Source of the DNA: Dallia pectoralis
Taxonomy: Eukaryota > Chordata > Actinopteri > Esociformes > Umbridae
Direction: 5' to 3'
Assembly: GCA_029465975.1 (NCBI GenBank)
Contig: CM055756.1
Span: 6,985,362 to 7,049,361, forward strand
Length of the DNA stretch: 64,000 nucleotides
Below are positions 1 to 11,719 of this stretch, one piece after another. The notes under the pieces are model-generated. The model was not told the DNA's origin and did not search any database. It saw only the letters and a program-made list of their open reading frames with translations. Every line of letters begins with the position of its first letter. Within the stretch, counting starts at the first letter, position 1. Made by a program: the position numbers and the translations under genes.

Positions 1-524
1 TATACGGTATCTGTTTTGCATGTATCACAAGTGATGGCTGTGATCAGCTAGCTAGCTGTCCCTTCCCCTGTCTCATCCACACGCCAGGTCTCAGTGATTT
101 AATGGTTTTAATGTTTTCCTGTTACTTTCACATGAAAATACAGATCGTTAAGCATTTCTTTTATGTCCAATGAGAAACTAGTTGCGGTGGCCAATTCGTT
201 TCACTGAAGTGTGAATTATGTGACTTGTGTCCAAACACAGTGTTAATATCCCTGCGGAATTGCTATCATGATATCTGGCATGGTATTTTTTGACAAATGT
301 TGGGCTATTTTTTGACAAATGTGCCTTTGTATCATTTCATGACAATGATACAAAGGCACATTTCATCAGTCCAAGATGGTATGAGACCACAGGTTAGACT
401 AAAGGACAAACTGAACGGCTTGATCCAGTGTCTATGTCTGAAGAGCCAGTGAGATGTGACTTAAAAGGTCAAAGAGCCAGCTCCTGTCCCGCTCTATGAC
501 CTGATGTGTTCTCTCTGGTGATAG

Positions 525-3500
525 CTGTGGATGCGCCTGTCTGGTGCCCTGCAGAAGAAGAGGACCACAGAGATCTCCTACAAAGAGATCATCAAGAATA
601 GCACCAACGATGAGACCATTGCTGCCAAACAGGTACAGAGCTACTGAACACTAATGAATCTCACTAGAGGGTTGAAATTGCACTCATGTTGTATGATGCT
701 TTTCTCAAATGTTGTTGTTCTGCTCTTTTAAAAAGTATACAAATAAGGATGTATTATGGGTTGGTCTTTTCTTTTAAGGATGTTATAAACTTCTAATAAA
801 CCCTTCCAGTACATAGGTTGTCTCTGTGTCTGCCTTTAACTCTCTCTCTCTTCCTCAGATAGAGAAGGACCTGTTGCGGACCATGCCCTCCAACGCGTGT
901 TTCTGCAGCCTTCAGAGTGTGGGTGTGCCCAGGCTGAGGCGGGTACTGCGAGGACTGGCATGGCTCTACCCTGACATAGGATACTGCCAAGGAACAGGCA
1001 TGGTATGGAGGCCAGTATGCCTGCTGTTTTCTTATCGTCCCTTAGTGTCTTCCCTTAGAGTGTCTTCCCTTAGAGTGTCATCCCTTAGAGTGTCATCCCT
1101 TAGAGTGTCATCCCTTAGAGTGTCATCCCTTAGAGTGTCATCCCTTAGAGTGTCATCCCTTAGAGTGTCATCCCTTAGAGTGTCATCCCTTAGAGTGTCA
1201 TCCCTTAGAGTGTCATCCCTTAGAGTGTCATCCCTTAGAGTGTCATCCCTTAGAGTGTCATCCCTTAGAGTGTCATCCCTTAGAGTGTCATCCCTTAGAG
1301 TGTCATCCCTTAGAGTGTCATCCCTTAGAGTGTCATCCCTTAGAGTGTCATCCCTTAGAGTGTCATCCCTTAGAGTGTCATCCCTTAGAGTGTCATCCCT
1401 TAGAGTGTCATCCCTTAGAGTGTCATCCCTTAGAGTGTCATCCCTTAGAGTGTCATCCCTTAGAGTGTCATCCCTTAGAGTGTCATCCCTTAGAGTGTCA
1501 TCCCTTAGAGTGTCATCCCTTAGAGTGTCATCCCTTAGAGTGTCATCCCTTAGAGTGTCATCCCTTAGAGTGTCATCCCTTAGAGTGTCATCCCTTAGAG
1601 TGTCATCCCTTAGAGTGTCATCCCTTAGAGTGTCATCCCTTAGAGTGTCATCCCTTAGAGTGTCATCCCTTAGAGTGTCATCCCTTAGAGTGTCATCCCT
1701 TAGAGTGTCATCCCTTAGTGTCATCCCTGAGTGTCATCCCTTAGTGTCATCCCTTAGTGTCATCCCTTAGTGTCATCCCTTAGTGTCATCCCTTAGTGTC
1801 ATCCCTTAGTGTCATCCCTTAGAGTGTCATCCCTTATGCATCTTATCAGCTGGGTTTTGGATATTTTCTACGGCTTTGTTGCGATGGGTAACATTTCTCT
1901 ATGTTGCCAAAGCAATAAGGACGGATATGTACAGTATCTCATAAAAGTGAGTACACCCCTCACATTTGTGTAAATATTTGATTATATCTTTTCTTGTGAC
2001 AACACTGAAGAAATGACACTTTGTTACAATGTAAAGTAGTAAGTGTTCAGCTTGTATACACTTGTGTACATTTTCTGTCCCCTCAAAATAACTCAAACAC
2101 ACAGCCATTAATGTCTAAACCACTGGCAACACCCCTAAGTGAAAATGTCAAAATTTGTGAGATACTGTATATTTCTAGTTAGTTTATCTGCACCTGAAAT
2201 TTTTTCGACAATTAAGAGGTGATTTGTTCGGTTCCTCTTGTCCAGGTTGTGTCCTGTCTGCTGCTGTTCCTAGAGGAGGAGGATGCTCTGTGGATGATGT
2301 GTGCCTTGATCGAGGACCTGCTTCCTCCATCCTACTTTTCCTCCACCCTCCTGGGGGTGCAGACGGATCAGAGGGTCTTGAGACAGCTCATAGTCCAGTA
2401 CCTTCCCAGTCTTGACAGGCTGCTGCAGGAGCATGACATAGGTGAGTCTCCTGACACAGGTGGGGCTGTGTTGGGCTCTACAGAAACAGTGACAGCAGCA
2501 TTAGAAGGTCTAACTTTAGTAGGTCTACAGAAACAGTGACAGGAGCATTAGAAGGTCTAACCTTAGTAGGTCTACAAAAACAGTGACAGCAACATTAGAA
2601 GGTCTAACTTTAGTAGGTCTACAGAATCAGTGACAGCAACATTAGAAGGTCTAACTTTAGTAGGTCTACAGAAACAGTGACAGGAGCATTAGAAGGTCTA
2701 ACCTTAGTAGGTCTACAAAAACAGTGACAGCAACATTAGAAGGTCTAACTTTAGTAGGTCTACAGAATCAGTGACAGCAACATTAGAAGGTCTAACTTTA
2801 GTAGGTCTACAGAAACAGTGACAGGAGCATTAGAAGGTCTAACCTTAGTAGGTCTACAAAAACAGTGACAGCAACATTAGAAGGTCTAACTTTAGTAGGT
2901 CTACAGAATCAGTGACAGCAGCATTAGAAGGTCTAACTTTAGTAGGTCTACAAAAACAGTGACAGCAGCATTAGAAGGTCTAACTTTAGTAGGTCTACAA
3001 AGTGACAGCAGCATTAGAAGGTCTAACTTTAGTAGGTCTACAAAAACAGTGACAGCAACATTAGAAGGTCTAACTTCAGTTGATGGAACATGGGTTCAGC
3101 TCTTTAAATGTTCTATTCACGTTTTTGTTCATAAAGACAAAAACGTGCATCGGTAGTTTGCAAATGGCATAAGAACGCATTGTCCTTTGAAAATATGTGT
3201 GACGTCACGTGAGTCAATCAGGAAGCGATGGTATGATTGCATGCAGGTAGGGGGCTATGCCTCGCACCCACGGGACTGAAATAAAGCTAAGATGGTAGTG
3301 TGTTTGTGAGAGATGAGCGACTCTTCTATAGTCAACGTGGATGTCAGATGGTACTGTAGAATATCAACCTGTGTTCTCACCTCGCCTTCCCCAGAGTTAT
3401 CTCTGATCACGCTGCACTGGTTCCTCACGTCCTTTGCCAGCGTGGTGGACATCCGTATCCTGCTGAGGATCTGGGACCTGCTCTTCTATCAGGGCTCCGT

Positions 3501-6500
3501 TGTTCTCTTCCAGGTCACACTGGGCATGCTCAAGATCAAGGTGGGATTGTTGTTGCTCTCTGACTCCAACAGACTGGCTGCTTGTTAAATGCACATATTT
3601 AATGCTATCCTCTCCCCCCCCTACAGGAGGTTGACCTTCTCCTCTCTCCGTTACAGGAGGAGGAGCTGGTGTCCTCTGAGAACTCTGCATCCATCTTCAA
3701 CACACTTTCGGACCTGCCTAGCCAGCTTGTGGATGGAGCTGCGGTTCTTGGGGAGGCCATGAGACTGGCGGGGGCGCTGTCTCTGGACACACTGGAGGCC
3801 CAGAGGCACAAACACCTGGCTTACATCCTGAATGAGCAGGCCCAGCTCAATGCCAACAACTCCCATTCATTCAACGGCAACCTCAAAAAGGTGAGTGGTC
3901 GGATCGATGGCATGTATTCATTCCGTCAAACACATTATTTAGATATTTCTTCGTTCGACCAAACGTCTAACGTGTCTGTGTTCATGTGCGCCCCCAGGTG
4001 GTGAGAAGACAGTCGCTACGTAGGAAATCCACCCTTAGCTCTTTGTTGTGGGGTGAAGATGAGGTAGAGGCTCTTAAGTCTAAGAACATCAAGCAGACAG
4101 AGCTGGTCGCAGCACTCCGAGAGGCCATCACCCACACTGCTGAACACTTCCACTGTCTGGACCCACGACACACCAGTACCGTGAGTCTAAATAGTCATTA
4201 TAACTGGACCCACGACACATCAGTACCGTGAGTCTAAATAGTCATTATAACTGGACCCATGACACATCAGTACCGTGAGTCTAAATAGTCATTATAACTG
4301 GACCCACGACACACCAGTACCGTGAGTCTAAATAGTCATTATAACTGGACCCACGACACATCAGTACCGTGAGTCTAAATAGTCATTATAACTGGACCCA
4401 CGACACATCAGTACCGTGAGTCTAAATAGTCATTATAACTGGACCCACGACACACCAGTACCGTGAGTCTAAATAGTCATTATAACTGGACCCACGACAC
4501 ATCAGTACCGTGAGTCTAAATAGTCATTATAACTGGACCCACGACACCAGAGTGCATCCAGCAGTTAGAAATAGAGCACGACTCATGATGGTTATTAAGT
4601 CACTGAGTCATTCAATGCAGTTAGTGAACTAGGCTTTGTTCTGCAGCTTAGTTAGATACTATGTAGAGATCAGTCTCTCCATCTCTGTGATTAGTTCTTG
4701 GAAATATCAGTGATTCTGATCAACATTCGTTTTTCATGCGCCAACTGAGGAACTTGTTGTACTTTCTAAGCTTATTTGAATAAATCTCTTCCTCATTCTG
4801 TCACTTTTACTTCCTACCCTCAGGACTTGACTCCAGACTATTCCATGGAGAGCCACCAGAAGGATCATGAGAACTTCCTTGTTGTTTCTCGTAACCGACG
4901 GAGACGGGCCAAAGCTCTGCTGGACTTTGAGCGCCACGATGACGACGAACTAGGCTTTCGGAAGAATGACATCATCACAGTGAGTTTACAGAATACAGAC
5001 CAACGCTAACAAGCGGACAAACTATAAGTACTTTGGGTTAATGCTAAATTGACTTACTGTCAATACTCCATACGTTTCTCTCAGATTTTTTCCCAGAAGG
5101 ACGAGCACTGTTGGGTGGGAGAACTGAACGGTCTGAGAGGTGGGTCCACAACAGCCTGTACCAGTCTGCCCCTGACACAACCAGGGCCCTGTTGCACTTC
5201 AGTTTTTACCAGCACTCTGGACAACACGTCACATGATCTCTTCTCACTCTTCCTTCAGGTTGGTTTCCAGCTAAGTTTGTGGAGATCCTCGATGAGCGGA
5301 GCAAAGAGGTTTGTCAGTGAACGGTGTAGTCTTAAGTGTAAAGGCTTGGGTGCACAAGTGCTTCATTCACATCCAGACGCAAAAGCAATTAGAACCTGGC
5401 CCTGAATGGACATTGTCATGTTCACATTACCCATTCAGCTGGGAGCGCTCTGTAGACGATCAGGAGCAAGACATTCATTTGTACTGCTCTTGACTTTTAC
5501 TAGAGATTTCACGGCTGTTTTCTGATTGGGTCAGGGCAGGCGTCTAGTGATTTTAACAAGGCGAAACACTAAGCATTAGCTGGTATGCGTAGGTGCTCAT
5601 TAAAGCACATGAGGCGAATCAGAGATCGGACCTCAGATATGGGCTAAGTGGTTGCATTGTCTGCAGTCACTCTAATCTGCCACGGCCGTTATAGAAAGTA
5701 ATAACTGCTTTATATACATGTCAATTATGTTGTCCATATTGTACTTTTTGCCGGCACATCAGTGATCCCAGTTAAATATGTTGGACCCTGCCTAAAAAAT
5801 CCATCAACTGAAACAGGTGGAAATCACAGGTTCAAACATATATACAGGGCCCTTTAGACTTGTGTGCTATTCTAGGTACAAAGAGAAGATAAATGGCACA
5901 ATTATTAGAAGCCCTGCATTTAGTACCTTGTTACCTTTTCTTGAGGGCTCTAATTGTAAATGTTTGTTATACAAAGAGTCCATACAGCATCCAGACAATC
6001 AACCAGTCACCTCAATGGGGCCGTCTGTACAGGGCAGTATTGTCTGTTGTCCCCAGGACTGAGAGTAACAATTGTTCTGTTGTACCCAGTACTCTCTGGC
6101 AGGTGATGACTCTGTGACAGAGGCAGTTACCGACCTGGTCAGAGGGACATTGTGTCCTGCCTTGAAAGCCATCTTCCAACACGGCCTGAAGAAACCCTCC
6201 ATACTGGGAGGACCTTGTCACCCTTGGCTCTTCATAGAGGAGGTAAGGGAGAGGGGGAGGTAAAACAAGAAGGTGACAGATGGAGCGAGGGAGGGAAGTG
6301 GGTGCGTGTGTCAGGGAGGTGGGTGCGTGTGTCAGGGAGGTGGGTGCCTGTGTCAGGGAGGTGGGTGCCTGTGTCAGGGAGGTGGGTGCCTGTGTCAGGG
6401 CGGGAGGTGGGTGCCTGTGTCAGGGCGGGAGGTGGGTGCCTGTGTCAGGGCGGGAGGTGGGTGCCTGTGTCAGGGCGGGAGGTGGGTGCCTGTGTCAGGG

Positions 6501-8519
6501 CGGGAGGTGGGTGCCTGTGTCAGGGCGGGAGGTGGGTGCCTGTGTCAGGGCGGGAGGTGGGTGCCTGTGTCAGGGCGGGAGGTGGGTGCCTGTGTCAGGG
6601 CGGGAGGTGGGTGCCTGTGTCAGGGCGGGAGGTGGGTGCCTGTGTCAGGGCGGGAGGTGGGTGCCTGTGTCAGGGCGGGAGGTGGGTGTGTCGTGTTGGG
6701 GGCGGGGCATTAACTGACTCTGTATCCATCCTGTGTTCTTGCAGGCAGCTAGCAGAGAGGTAGAGAGGGATTTCAACTCTGTCTACTCTAGACTGGTCCT
6801 GTGCAAAACATACAGGTAAGAAATCCTAATTTTGAAGCGACATGGCTTTTACAGTATAGAGGTATGTCATTAAAGTAAGACCACAACAACATGAATCCAT
6901 CTTCCCTTCCTCAATCCCTAGGTTAGATGAAGATGGCAAGGTCCTCACACCAGAAGAACTGCTCTACAGAGTAAGTACGATAAATATTATCTCAGTACAG
7001 ACCTAGTTAAATAGACACCTTCCCATTAAAACTGTCAATTGCAAGTTGTGACATGACAGGATCTAGATCAATGACCACAACTTCCTTATCAGAATATATA
7101 TATATATATATATAGGTTTACATTTTTCCCCCTCAAAGATTTCTGTTTTTTTTCTACAATTGAATTGTTCACGTTATGTTGCTGTATTGTTGGATCTAAA
7201 TATTAAATCTAAAGAATGCATCTATCTGCATAAACACAACCTACAAATAGTCCATAAGCAGGTTTCAAGGATTTAGCATCTTCTGCTTTCCTCTGACAGG
7301 CGGTTCAATCTGTCAATATGAGCCATGACTCTGCACATGCTCAGATGGACGTCAAGTTCCGCTCCCTCCTCTGTGTGGGTCTAAAGTGAGTCGTTCACAC
7401 AGCCAATTCTACTGTATCGAACCGCCAACACACACACTCGTCTCTCTTTGTCAGTCCACACACACACTCACATATCTTCATGTTTCACAGTGAGCAGGTG
7501 TTGCACCTGTGGTTGGAGGTGTTGTGTTCCAGTATGCCTGCAGTAGAGAAGTGGTACCAGACCTGGTCTTTTCTACGCAGCCCAGGATGGGTCCAGATCA
7601 AGTGTGAGCTAAGGTAAGAAATTACCAGCACTGGGAAATGTTCAAAACAGATAGATTTGGAAAACAAATTAGAGATTTGAGAGAACATTTAAAATAAAAA
7701 AAGGATAAAGTCAGAGTTGAATCAAAGAGAGGCCTACACAAGTACCAGGGACCCATTACGATAAGGGTTTAAAACAATAAAGATAAATTATTATACAAGA
7801 ATTTATCATTTTTCAGTATTTTGAATCAGATTCTGTTTTGTCATCTCATAAACAATGTGATTTCAAATCCAGAATATTTAAGTCTAAAGCCAAGTTTCAT
7901 TTTAAATGAGTGGTGTGTGTGTGTGTGTGTGTATATGATTTTAACAAGATGTTACAATATTTTTACAGGGTTCTCTCCAAGTTTGCCTTCAGTCTCTCTC
8001 AGGACTGTGAACTGCCAGCCAAAAAAGAGGTGCGTTGTTAAACACACAGGCTTGTGACGGGTTATATTGCTTGTGTGTGTTATATTTCACACCATCAAAG
8101 AACAGGTTGCAGATCTTAGTGAGTTCATCGAGTTGAGATGTTTAGATAAACTCCGATCTCTGGGCTGTCAATTGTTGTTTGTTCTAGTTAGTTATTCGAC
8201 ATTGCTGGTTTAGAAACTCAAACTTGTGTAGTTTCAGAACAGAACTAGTTTCTGGCTCAGATGTTTTATGAAAATAACTTACTAGTTATGATGACAACTC
8301 TTGTCAAACACGTGCATGTGCGCGGGAACTCTCGTACACACTGGTTATACACACATAAACGTCCCACCATGCACCATTCCTTTGATGTCCACACTCCCTT
8401 TAAACCAACAGTGACACTCACTTCTCCCCCTCCAGGAGAAAGAGCAGAGGCCACTGAAGGAAGGAGTCCAGGACATGCTGGTGAAACATCATCTTTTCAG
8501 CTGGGACATTGATGGATAG
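525..8519 (+). CDS. sgsm3: Small G protein signaling modulator 3 (TBC-SH3-RUN protein), 3' part of gene
   Basis: Spliced CDS, 5' end outside the window. Exons: 525-632, 859-1002, 2246-2441, 3395-3540, 3657-3890, 3998-4180, 4824-4979, 5085-5139, 5259-5308, 6090-6242, 6745-6815, 6922-6970, 7300-7385, 7491-7613, 7969-8029, 8436-8519 (TAG). All introns are GT..AG and phases join into 632 codons plus stop; the human protein is about 750 aa, so roughly 117 N-terminal residues are missing. Seen: a TBC domain with both catalytic fingers, IxxDxxR (IEKDLLR, fragment residues 37-43) and YxQ (YCQ, 78-80); an SH3 domain at about 366-420 (ALLDF...WVGEL...WFPAKFVE); a RUN domain at about 430-600; and a conserved C-terminus ending HHLFSWDIDG. 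The family acts as a Rab GTPase-activating protein and modulates small-G-protein (Rap/Rab) signalling in the cytoplasm. Introns 2, 3, 6 and 10 carry minisatellites. Identification is from recognised family similarity; the active fingers suggest a working GAP (inference). Confidence 0.95.
1038..1840. repeat. Minisatellite, 15-bp unit, about 44 copies, in sgsm3 intron 2
   Basis: Tandem array of tagagtgtcatccct. Two early copies have tct in place of tca; the rest of the 15-mer part is essentially identical. From about 1712 the unit shortens to 13 bp (tagtgtcatccct) for about nine copies before one last 15-mer. Because 15 is divisible by 3 and the unit lacks stops in some frames, long artefactual ORFs (SLRVS and DDTLR repeats) cover it. 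It starts about 35 bp downstream of the exon-2 splice donor. Confidence 0.95.
1929..2170. mobile_element. Internally deleted Tc1-like DNA transposon (MITE-like) in sgsm3 intron 2
   Basis: The left end reads acagtatctcataaaagtga and the right end reads tttgtgagatactgtat, so the termini are inverted repeats flanked by TA. The left inner sequence (gagtacacccctcacattt and onwards) matches the long terminal inverted repeat of a common fish Tc1 family as I know it. The transposase region is absent, so it is non-autonomous. A database search would fix the family name. Confidence 0.75.
2478..3080. repeat. Minisatellite, 47-bp unit with 141-bp higher-order repeat, sgsm3 intron 3
   Basis: About 13 copies of a 47-bp unit containing ttagaaggtctaactttagt. 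Between 2538 and about 2960 three unit variants recur in fixed order: the variant starting gacaggagcat occurs at 2538, 2679 and 2820, exactly 141 bp (3 x 47) apart. The array begins about 36 bp after the exon-3 donor at 2441. Confidence 0.93.
4158..4545. repeat. Minisatellite, 47-bp unit spanning the exon 6 / intron 6 junction of sgsm3
   Basis: Unit tggacccacgacaca through ttataac, eight full copies plus a partial one. The first copy overlaps the end of exon 6 and its donor (cagtacc|gtgagt at 4180/4181), so the donor is repeated with a 47-bp step at about 4228, 4275, 4322, 4369, 4416, 4463 and 4510. Some copies read acatcag rather than acaccag. Only the first donor gives the conserved protein. 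Confidence 0.93.
6290..6690. repeat. G-rich minisatellite, 21-bp then 25-bp units, sgsm3 intron 10
   Basis: About five copies of a 21-bp unit (gggaggtgggtgcctgtgtc plus a) pass into about 12 copies of a 25-bp unit that adds gggc. The + strand carries repeated GGG runs (gggcgggaggtggg), so the sense transcript has G-quadruplex potential. All three forward frames are largely open, which produces artefactual ORFs. The array ends about 55 bp before the exon-11 acceptor at 6744. Confidence 0.93.
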
Positions 8520-9997
8520 ACACACCTGAGACAATACATGCTCTGTATATACCAGTGGTCTGTTATCTCCTTTCACATTGACAGTCAGAACAACCAGTGG
8601 TGTTGTCTGCACTACCTCTCCGTAAGAAGTATTGTACTGTTCAGACACCTGATTGGTCATCATTCCATAGATATGGCAGTTTATTACCGTTTCAAAAGTC
8701 AAATGTCTCGCTACTGCTGAATGGATCTCCAATGACACGCCCATGCCCATATATGGTAGCCTATTCGGAATGGGGTGTCATTTGGAGGAACATTTGTCCT
8801 TCAACCAATGACAAAGTTTTGAGGCTCTCAGCTTTCTAACCAATCAGAGGTCTCTTCACGGTCCAGTTAATGGATTCATTTGCATGTAACCCGAGGACAA
8901 AACCATAGAGATGGTTAGAAAAAGGTGTAGCTTGGACGTCACCATTGCGTGTCCCCCACCATTTCTATGTAGATCACTGGGTGGGACTTCTGACTTTCTC
9001 AGCTGATCCCTCTTGGTGACCTAGGTGGGTCACTTGAATAAATGGCAATTTAATTAACAGTACTTGAGGATATATTTTCACTACTCCACTTTATTTCTTG
9101 GTTGGTCATGTGATCCAAACTCCAACCACATCAGGAAGTATGAACCGATTGTTTACTTCAAATGTACCGATAGCCGAAATGGCCCATTATGTAAGAGATG
9201 CTGTAATGGTGCAGATACAGACCTCTTTCCATCTCTATGGACCAATTCTGGAAGTGAATCAGGCCCGGATGTCACCATGGCTGTTAGTTCTTGGATGAAG
9301 CTTCAAGCGTGTGATCGATCACACCAGTGTTTCTGATGGTCTATGCGCAGAAGTTGCGTTGCCTCGGTACAAAGTAGTCATCTGTACTGTGTCATTTGGA
9401 GTATTTCCTCAGATTAGGACTGATCTGTAGTCCTAGTAGCACCGTGCACTGTAGTGTGTTTGTGACCTGCTAACAGTAGTAGGATGTTCTGAACTAGAAG
9501 TATACAGCCCACTCTGATCTCACAGGGTACCTATAATTCCTCAGATAGGCTCCATACGTTCTAGAACAATCCCATTTTACTCATCAGACCATCCACTATT
9601 GTCATGTAATCCTCACCACTCCTTTGTTTTTCATACTTTTTTTTTCCACCACTCAGAATTGGTAAATGGTTTGGGTCAGTGTGGGTTTGTCAACTGGTTG
9701 AAACCACGCCTATTTCCACTTGTATGTGTAGTGACTATGGTGACTGGAAGAACTCCAACAGAAGATATAATTTGTGTATAAAGATAAATATTACTCTAAT
9801 TTTGTAAACATTTAAATGGATATAATTTACATAGTAATGTGGTGTTTTCAACAACCATCCCTCTGGAGGTCTGACTGAGAAGAAGCCACTAGACTAACAC
9901 ACATCCACCTTGTACAGTATTGTACTATGTTACACAAGATATATATATATATACACACACACACACAAAATAAGAAAATAAAATATCTAAATCTATC
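8520..9997 (+). other. sgsm3: sgsm3 3' UTR with two candidate poly(A) signals
   Basis: Non-coding sequence after the sgsm3 stop. AATAAA hexamers on the + strand at 9037-9042 and 9977-9982 could end a 3' UTR of about 0.5 or 1.5 kb. The second follows a short (AT)n(AC)n tract at about 9940-9966. No conserved ORF was seen. Which signal is used cannot be told without transcripts. Confidence 0.5.
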
Positions 9998-10583
9998 CTT
10001 TTTGTGCTTCTGTCTACCATGATATTTAATATATTTAAATCAGCAGAAATTGCAAGGAGGAACACCTAAAACAAACATGAATGCCTTTACATCAGCGTAA
10101 ACATCACAAACTGTTTCCTTGTGTTTGTATGTACTACATTTGATTGACAGAGTAAAACTTTATGATGGGGAAAATTCAGGATAGAGCCACAGGGAACAGA
10201 GGCGGGTATGGTGGGCCTTCTCCCGTACCACACCTGCTTTTCTGAGCCCCTTTTATGCTCGCTCTGACTAGATTGTCCGGTGCAAGTGTGCTTCGTCGAT
10301 AGTTGGCAGCCGAGCTGCATTCATGGGTACTATGGTGGTTCTCCCTGTGGTATTGGCCTAACACTAATGCATTGGGAAGAAATACGACCTCATCCTCAAG
10401 TTCGTTTGACTCCGGTTGAAGGGCATCGCTGATGAAAATATCTTAATTGACCAATGTTCCCAAGGCTTTTCTGTAAGCTTATTGTCCCCATTATAAAGTG
10501 TTTACTCAGCTAGCTAACTTACAAAAATGCTATTGTAATGTTAAACAGTGCACCAACCAGTCAGATATCAATAAAGAGTTTTT

Positions 10584-10999
10584 TTTATTGGACAGGCAAA
10601 CTGTTAAATTTCATAACAACATGTAAACAATGATGACCCAGACATCATTTCCTTAGGTTTAGATCCAGCTATAGGTACCAACAGCACTTCAACTAGTATT
10701 ACAATCGATATAGCTACTGTTTTGAGTGAGACGATCAAATTCTGAAATACATATAGACGAGGTGTCAAACCTGTGTTTACACAAATCACCTGTGTTTAGC
10801 CACTGACCAGGTTGTTATTTCAGGGTTTCAATAATCCAAACTGCACTAGTAAAATATCTGATGAGAGATTCTCAGTTCAGGCCCTTAAAGGCAAATCACA
10901 ACCCCAAAATTTGACGTCCCCCATCAAAATATATAATTTTTTTTAGTGTAGGCATTGCATTACCAGTACTGGAGATCTGGATTTTCTATTAATTTTATT
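10584..10999 (-). other. gtpbp1: Candidate 3' end of gtpbp1 (two poly(A) signals)
   Basis: TTTATT on the + strand (AATAAA on the - strand) occurs at 10994-10999 and 10584-10589, about 0.72 and 1.13 kb downstream of the gtpbp1 stop at 11720. Either could end the 3' UTR. The sgsm3 and gtpbp1 transcripts therefore converge with about 0.6-2 kb between their ends. Confidence 0.4.
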
Positions 11000-11719
11000 G
11001 ATGGCCGCAATGGCCAATACCTTTAAATAAACATATTTTATGTACAATATTTGACTCAAAAACAAAATCCCCAAAATGTGCCTTGCTGTGTCAGTTGTGA
11101 TAATCCTTCCATTACTATTTTTAGTATAACATGATTAAATATTACAAAATACAACGTTTGATATGTCAGACGTAGAAGCATTCTGCCTGTAGCTGCAATA
11201 GTGGAATATCGATTTCGGGCAAATAGTGGGAAGTAAAAACACTTGAACAATATGCTTATAATATATTGCATGGAGCCGTAAGGAAAATACGCTATGTTCG
11301 ATATGTTCTGGCTTTGGGCCAAAGATGAAGTACAACTTCAGCGATTCTCACCACAGATCGAATGAAGGAAGGCATATCGAGTTTATATTATATAGCTATT
11401 CGGAGTAATTAAGTTAAGGTGCGTGAGAAAAGAAAAGGGAAGAATCCTATTAGCACAGGGGTGTCTTAATTCCTTAGAAGCATTATTCCTTTTTGTACCC
11501 AATCTAAAGACTGTGTCTCTGCTGTTCTAGAAAGACACTTTAGGCAATAGGAGAGTGGAATGGACAGAGAGTGATGGGGAACAAGGTGCAATCAAGGGCC
11601 ATCTATCAACCCATTCCTCTGCAGGGGGTTTGGACAGGAGTTGGAGTGCAACGCGAAGAGTAGTTTTGGAAAGTGGGTAGTCTCCTTTTGAAATGTAGTT
11701 TTTGGGCTGAGAGGCTTGC

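Noticed and set aside
826..1770. 314-codon ORF joining the TBC exon to SLRVS repeats
   Set aside because: It is sgsm3 exon 2 (859-1002) reading through its splice donor into an intronic 15-bp minisatellite.
6152..6763. Cys/Gly/Val-rich ORFs of 145-203 codons
   Set aside because: They are read-through of the 25-bp G-rich array in sgsm3 intron 10.
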